DNA from: Stramonita haemastoma
Lineage: Eukaryota > Mollusca > Gastropoda > Neogastropoda > Muricidae
Length of the DNA: 64,000 nt
Reading direction: 5' to 3'
NCBI GenBank assembly: GCA_030674155.1
Contig: CM060322.1
Coordinates: 61,134,382 to 61,198,381, forward strand
Shown here: positions 59,185 to 64,000 of the stretch, piece by piece
How the letters are laid out: each line of letters begins with the position of its first letter
Numbering within the stretch: position 1 is the stretch's first letter
Translations under genes and position numbers: made by a program
Notes under the pieces: model-generated
Told to the model about the DNA's origin: nothing
The model's input: only the letters and a program-made list of their open reading frames with translations
The model's database searches: none

Positions 59185-59597
59185 TACACTGCTAACACAA
59201 CACACACTAACAGAGATGCTCTACACATGAAGCAGACACAGACAACGAACACTGAATAACACAAATGAGGAACTTCAAGCTGTTACATTTACTACTTACA
59301 GATCATTTTACAGCACCATTCTTTCACAGAGTAATCCATGTATATCGAGCAACTCTGGGCACTTATAAACATTCACATAGAAACATAACTTTAGATTTTA
59401 TGAAAACTTTTGTCGCATTAATCGGAAAGCGTGGGTTTCTCAAATACAGAGAAATAGTAGGGAGCCTGAGCCAGCCTGCCTGCTGTGCTATGGAATTTCG
59501 CTTACAGTGTAGCCGAATGGATAGGGTCAGTCACAGAATAACAGAACCAGCGTTGCGCTAACTAAAGAGTCAGATTTTGGGAAGGGTAAACTGCCGT
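57871..59597. other. Unassigned 1.7 kb between two blocks of the same minisatellite
   Basis: Holds an 18 bp palindrome (CGTTGCAAATTTGCAACG, 57994-58011), a C run of about 49 (58130-58178), (CA)n/(CG)n at 58456-58530, AT-rich DNA to 58730, (GA)n at 58801-58891 and (CA)n at 59095-59180. No coding exon is seen. It could be an insertion that split the array, but I see no convincing terminal repeats. Confidence 0.5.
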
Positions 59598-59790
59598 GTT
59601 CAGGGCACAGAAACACAGGCTTCAGGCCACAGAAACACAGGCTTCGTTCAGGGCACAGAAACACAGGCTTCGTTCAGGGCACAGAAACACAGGCTTCAGG
59701 GCACAGAAACACAGGCTTCAGGGCACAGAAACACAGGCTTCGTTCAGGGCACAGAAACTCAGGCTTCAGGGCACAGAAACACAGGCTTCA
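59598..59790. repeat. 22 bp minisatellite, second block
   Basis: About eight copies of the unit seen at 57420, including the GTT-containing variant. (GT)n and (GA)n microsatellites follow at 59840-60115. Confidence 0.97.
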
Positions 59791-59991
59791 TTTATTAATG
59801 CAGGGACATTTCCATTTTCATTATTGCATTGGGTGTGCTTGTGTGCGTGTGTGTGTGTGCGTGTGCATGTGCATGTGTATGTGTGTGTGTGCATGTGAAT
59901 GTGTGAGAGTGAGTGAGTGGAGAGAGAGCGAGAGAGAGAGAGAGCAAGAGAGAGAGAGAGAGAGAGAGACACAGAGAGAGAGAGAGACAGA

Positions 59992-60036
<45 letters not shown>

Positions 60037-60323
60037 TGTGTGTGAGTGAGTGAGTGAGAGAGAGAGAAAGAGGAAGAGAAAGAGTGAGTGAGTGAGTGAG
60101 TGAGTGAGTGACAAAAAAACAGACAGACAGAGACAGACAGACGCAAGAATGCATGTGTGTATGGCTATGCAAGCATGCCTGCATATGGAAGGAAGTAAGC
60201 CTGTGGTATGTGCAAATAGTATATGCAGCCAGCACTAGGGCATGCCTGCTTTGTGTGTGAAAATGGCAGGAAGCAAAAGTTGCAGAAGGAGGAGGGAGGA
60301 GGATGGAGGGAGGGTCTGCCTAC

Positions 60324-60413
60324 CTGTGACAGCACAGGCTGGTTCAGGCCTGACTTCTTCATGAAGGCTGCAGCATCCAGGGCCCCCACACTGCCTGTGC
60401 CTTTAGGGTCCAC
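60324..60413 (-). CDS. EPS15L1: EPS15L1 exon: EH1, first EF-hand
   Basis: A 90 bp, phase-0 exon of 30 residues. It opens VDPKGTGSVGALDAAAF, a degenerate EF-hand loop, then MKKSGLNQPVLSQ, the helix that leads into the invariant Ile-Trp of the next exon. Members of the family read V-D-x-x-x-T-G-x-V-x-x-x-D/E-A-A-x-F-L-K-K-S-G-L at this place, so the match is nearly residue for residue. The acceptor is TGTTCAG and the donor CAG/gtaggc. The intron after it holds an AT-poor stretch and the 59.6 kb minisatellite; the intron before it holds a roughly 62 bp AT-rich array. Confidence 0.93.
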
Positions 60414-60469
60414 CTGAACATGTACATAGTATGTATTATTATATATAGATATCACATAGCCCTTCTGTT

Positions 60470-61025
60470 TGCGACACTGTTGTTGTTATATGAATATACG
60501 TCATTTCATTATTAACACAAATCACACTGTTACTGACAATGTTATTGTTATATGAATCTACATCATTCCATTATTACCACACAACATACTGTTACTGACG
60601 ATGATGTTGTTATATCAATGTCATTCCATTATTAATGCACAACACATTGTTACTGACAATGTTATTTGAATCATTGTCATTCTGTTATTAATATAACAAG
60701 CATCACCCTTTTACTGACGATGTTATTATATGTATCAATGTCATTCCATTATTAACACACAACACGCTGTTACTGACAATACTGTTTTTATATCCATGTC
60801 ATTCCATTATTAACACACAACACACTGGTAATGACAATTTTGTTATATATGAGTCTACATCATTTCTTTATTAACACACTGTTACTGACAAAGTTGTTAT
60901 ATGAATCAACATTTTTCTATTATTATCAGTGTATCACACAACACACTGTTAGTGTTACTGATAATGTTGTTGTTATATCAATCAATGTCATTTCATTATT
61001 ATCACACATCACACTGTTACTACCG
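60470..61025. repeat. AT-rich minisatellite, about 62 bp
   Basis: About nine diverged copies of TGTCATTCCATTATTAACAC + ACAACACACTGTTACTGACA + ATGTTGTTATATGAATC. It lies in the intron upstream (coding strand) of the 60413 acceptor. Confidence 0.93.
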
Positions 61026-61149
61026 TCCCTGGCAAAAAGCTGTGACAGTTATTGATGTCTGCTAATTGCCAAGGCCAACACTAAAACGTCATTATGTTGT
61101 AAAATGTTGTTTTGAGATTGCCTTCAGCCATGACAAGCTCTTAGCATAA

Positions 61150-61640
61150 CAATCCGCACTCTCCTTTAAAGGAGAAAAAAATAATCTGAAGTCGGAGTAT
61201 GGCTGCCTATATGGCAAGGTACTTGAAAACAGTCATACACGCAAACTTCTCATTCAGAGTGCAAATTCAATCTCACAGCGATTCCCAGGTGAGATGAATC
61301 AGTCACAGTCCACATTCTGGGTGACCCCCAAGAGTGTTAAGCTGGGGAACGCACAACAACAACACAACAACATTGTTACTGACAATGCTATTATATGAGA
61401 AGAGGACCAGGTGCTGTTCTTTTGGATGAGACAATAAAATTGGCATCCAATGTGCCAAAATACTTTTGGCAGACTGATACATGAAAGAACTCTTGACAAC
61501 AAGGACAGCTGTCTCGGGAGGTAGGCGGGCCTCCGTCAGTCGGTGTCCACTATGGAATTCGCGCCAAAAAAAAGGTCATTTGTTCAGCGACAACGCCGGC
61601 TGTGGCTGGTCAGTCCAATGCGAGAGTCTCTTTTTCTCCT
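61150..61640. mobile_element. Dispersed repeat fragments
   Basis: 61166-61330 resembles 54290-54500. 61400-61640 holds TTCTTTTGGATGAGACAATA and GGCGGGCCTCCGTCAGTCGG, a type of unit that looks like a retroelement piece but has no second copy in the window. From 61640 to 62260 nothing is recognised. Confidence 0.45.
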
Positions 61641-62266
61641 GGGAAATAGTGTGGAAATACCCACTCTAATTCAATTGGGAAACAGATACAGCTTTTGACA
61701 AAGCAAGATCTACACAAAGAAAGACAAAATGTCACCATGAAAACAATCTGTAAATAATGACAAACTTTAAATCCTCTCAGACTCCACAGTCAGGGCGGCT
61801 TAACTAAATAAATGGATATCTAGTCTTTCTTCTGTTGAAAGCAAATCAAACTTTTCCTTCTGGCATTTAAATGTAATCTTTTCTGGTTACTGATCACTTA
61901 CTTTAATACTGTGAAAACTGAAATATTCAAAACTTTGTCTCCAATAGTAATAGTACTAATACTTATTCAAGATGTTGCAAAACACAGATGAGTCTAAATC
62001 ATCAGATACAGGTTCATATCTTATCAGTTAGACTCTGCAGACATTATCTCAAAAGCTCATCAGATGAACTCTGCAGATATTCTGCAAGTTCTGCCATCTA
62101 TTTAGCTTAAATGCATACTCCAAAGATCTGAAAGCCTGACAGACTCTTTTAGAACTGATGCCTGCACAGTGGCTGATAGACCGAGTCCCTATCATCCAGC
62201 CAATGCAACAAATAATGTAAACATGGAGAGTTTTGAATGGCTGTGCAAGGTGAGTGTCATCCTTAC

Positions 62267-62311
62267 CTGTCTGTAGTATGCTTCATAGACTGGCCCATGG
62301 TTTCCACAAAT
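62267..62311 (-). CDS. EPS15L1: EPS15L1 exon: start of EH1
   Basis: A 45 bp, phase-0 exon encoding 15 residues (ICGNHGPVYEAYYRQ). It is bounded by a TTCCAG acceptor and a CAG/gtaagg donor. The motif G-N-x-x-x-Y-E-x-Y-Y-x-Q is the first helix of the first EH domain of Eps15 proteins, directly before the first EF-hand. The next exon continues the domain without a phase break. The residues before Ile, including the start Met, must come from an exon further right that I could not recognise between 62.3 and 64.0 kb. A SINE copy begins only about 30 bp upstream of the acceptor. Confidence 0.85.
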
Positions 62312-62337
62312 CTGGAACAAACCCATAATGAAACATA

Positions 62338-62530
62338 AGATCCCCAAACATCATCTTCTGCACATGGTAACACCTATTCCGCTTTTTGAGAGTAGGCCAT
62401 TGTTGGCAGTGGGAATAGATAATAAAAATTTACAAAACCGCATACACATACTGATATAGGGACTGGATGTAAGAAAGTACATGTGCTTAATTCCATTATC
62501 CTTGAAAAAAAAAAGAATAAATATAAGACA
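62338..62530 (+). mobile_element. SINE family B copy
   Basis: ATTCCGCTTTTTGAGAGTAG, GGCCATTGTTGGCAGTGGGA, ATTTACAAAACCGCATACAC and CCATTATCCTTGAAAAAAAA, then an A-rich tail. Confidence 0.8.
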
Positions 62531-62544
62531 TGAATATTTTAAAA

Positions 62545-62546
62545 AA

Positions 62547-62619
<73 letters not shown>

Positions 62620-62629
62620 ACATACAGTG

Positions 62630-62684
<55 letters not shown>

Positions 62685-62738
62685 CATGAAACAGTAAAGT
62701 TAAAAACATGTTCTATAATAATAATAATAATAATAATA

Positions 62739-62808
<70 letters not shown>

Positions 62809-62852
62809 TAATAATAATAATAATAATAATGATGATGATGATGATGATGATG

Positions 62853-62892
<40 letters not shown>

Positions 62893-62908
62893 TAATGATA
62901 ATAAGGAA
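62545..62908. repeat. (CA)n and (ATA/ATG)n microsatellites
   Basis: (CA)n at 62550-62680 and a block of alternating (AAT)n and (GAT)n runs at 62713-62905. From 62910 to 64000 I see no gene; the initiator exon of the EPS15L1 gene was looked for here and not found. Confidence 0.96.
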
Positions 62909-64000
62909 AGGTCTGGGAACAGGTGATTTTTTTTCCAAACTTTTTTCAGCGGCGGGAAGAAAGAGAAAGACGTCTGTGTATAATGCTCTTTTTCAAACTT
63001 TACAGTAAGCCAACACATGCTCACATAATCATATGATGACCAAATCAGGCAAATGACTTTGTAATTGACTAATCAGGAAGTGAAAGCCAAAAGAGTCATC
63101 TTCAATCTTAACAGGAAATAAACCAAGCACCTGAACAGCTGAAGGTGTATAACGTTTTTCCCTAAATTAAGACAACTTAGACAACAGACACCACTGAACA
63201 CTCTTGTTCACGTTTTTACCGGAGTCATAAAAAGAAAATCAAAATCACTGAAATAGGAGGGCCAGTCCAAGAGTCATTTGTCCGCAGACAGTACAATTAT
63301 ACCAACTTCAGTATCTTATAATTTTATATCATGTAGCACTAGCAGGTTTATTTGTATCTTGAAGAAGTCTGAGCTTTTATTTTGTTGATCAGAAATACGG
63401 GTAATGCACTGAGGAAAAACAATGCCAGTACATGAACAACACTTAATAGAGAATTAAAAAGACATCTGGCTTGTCCTAGCTGTGTTATCTACAGGAACAA
63501 TTATGATCATTTCTAACCATCTGTATATACATCACGAGAAAATGCAGGCATTGTCAATTACACAGGTCCACAAGTTGGTTTGTTGGGTTTATTGTTGGGT
63601 CGTTTTTTGTGTGTTGTTTTGGTTTTCATAAACATTTCTGGGCTTCATTCATTTTAAGCACACGGAGACGTATGTCGGTATGTATTGTTGGAAACACTGT
63701 ATCAAAACAACAAACACAAAAAAGAGTAAAGAGCTGTTCCACTATTTTCAGTTTTCAGTAACATCAAAAATCAGATACTTAAATGGAGATATAAGAGGAA
63801 CAACCACAAAATGCAGACCTATCTATTGATCGCGAAGTAGGCGACATCCAGTATCCACCCACAAACAAATCGTTCTGCGATTACAGATGGCAAACAAAAT
63901 CATTGCTTGTCTGGTACAAACACAGACTCCCACGCCAACTGCCTCAACGCTAAAGGAGTTTACATCATGTTTATTTGCTTTTTCACGACCTGCCGAGTAA

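Noticed and set aside
57871..59597. TIR transposon between the two 22 bp blocks
   Set aside because: Only a 7 bp CGGCAGT match near both ends was found, not at the junctions and without a target duplication.

Overview
The window looks like nuclear DNA of an animal, most probably a gastropod or other mollusc. Coding sequence sits in short exons with GT-AG introns of kilobase size. Tandem repeats (microsatellites and 22-137 bp minisatellites), tRNA-derived SINEs and decayed LINE pieces fill much of the rest. The species is an inference; nothing in the window fixes it. I see no bacterial, organellar or viral gene, no CRISPR array and no functional RNA gene.

The main gene lies on the minus strand and enters from the right, with exons from 62311 down to 15816 (about 46 kb). 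It is an Eps15/Eps15-like-1 (EPS15L1) orthologue, an endocytic clathrin-adaptor scaffold. In order I can read: EH1 (62.3, 60.4 and 57.3 kb), a linker ending in a W-x-I-K motif (56.1 kb), EH2 (54.6 and 54.0 kb, finishing in a damaged exon at 51.8 kb), the second half of EH3 (damaged, 48.9 kb), a coiled coil (a damaged piece at 47.2 kb; clean pieces at 44.9 and 40.1 kb; another at 38.4 kb), a DPF-rich AP2-binding tail (37.9, 36.5, 34.1 and 30.5 kb) and a probable last exon (15.9 kb). The exon for the first half of EH3 and part of the coiled coil are not found. They fall in or near a 47-52 kb stretch with swollen homopolymers, including 346 A followed by 307 C, which looks like failed assembly or polishing. 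The initiator exon is not recognised; it may lie beyond 64 kb.

At the left, on the plus strand, is the last exon of an unrecognised gene (2865-3565): a coiled-coil start and a basic, low-complexity end, with a one-base frame break near 2964. The two genes converge. The 3' UTR of the EPS15L1 gene may run down to a poly(A) signal at 13.59 kb or as far as 5.76 kb.

Layout of the rest: 0.3-2.3 kb two minisatellites; 2.35-2.65 kb a tRNA-type SINE; 4-15 kb microsatellites, 38-61 bp minisatellites and a LINE tail; 16.8-17.5 kb a 33 bp array; 18.9-27.0 kb a very large 28 bp array interrupted by a 2.83 kb DNA transposon with clear TIRs and a 4 bp target duplication; 28.7-30.2 kb a 72/65 bp array with a 137 bp higher-order repeat; 33-36 kb several short arrays; 36.8, 49.0 and 52.0 kb copies of a TTAA-flanked MITE; 38.5-39.6 kb an array of exon-derived blocks; 53.1-53.95 kb an array that copies a splice donor about 14 times.

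The most notable pattern is that tandem duplications repeatedly include or abut splice junctions of the EPS15L1 gene.
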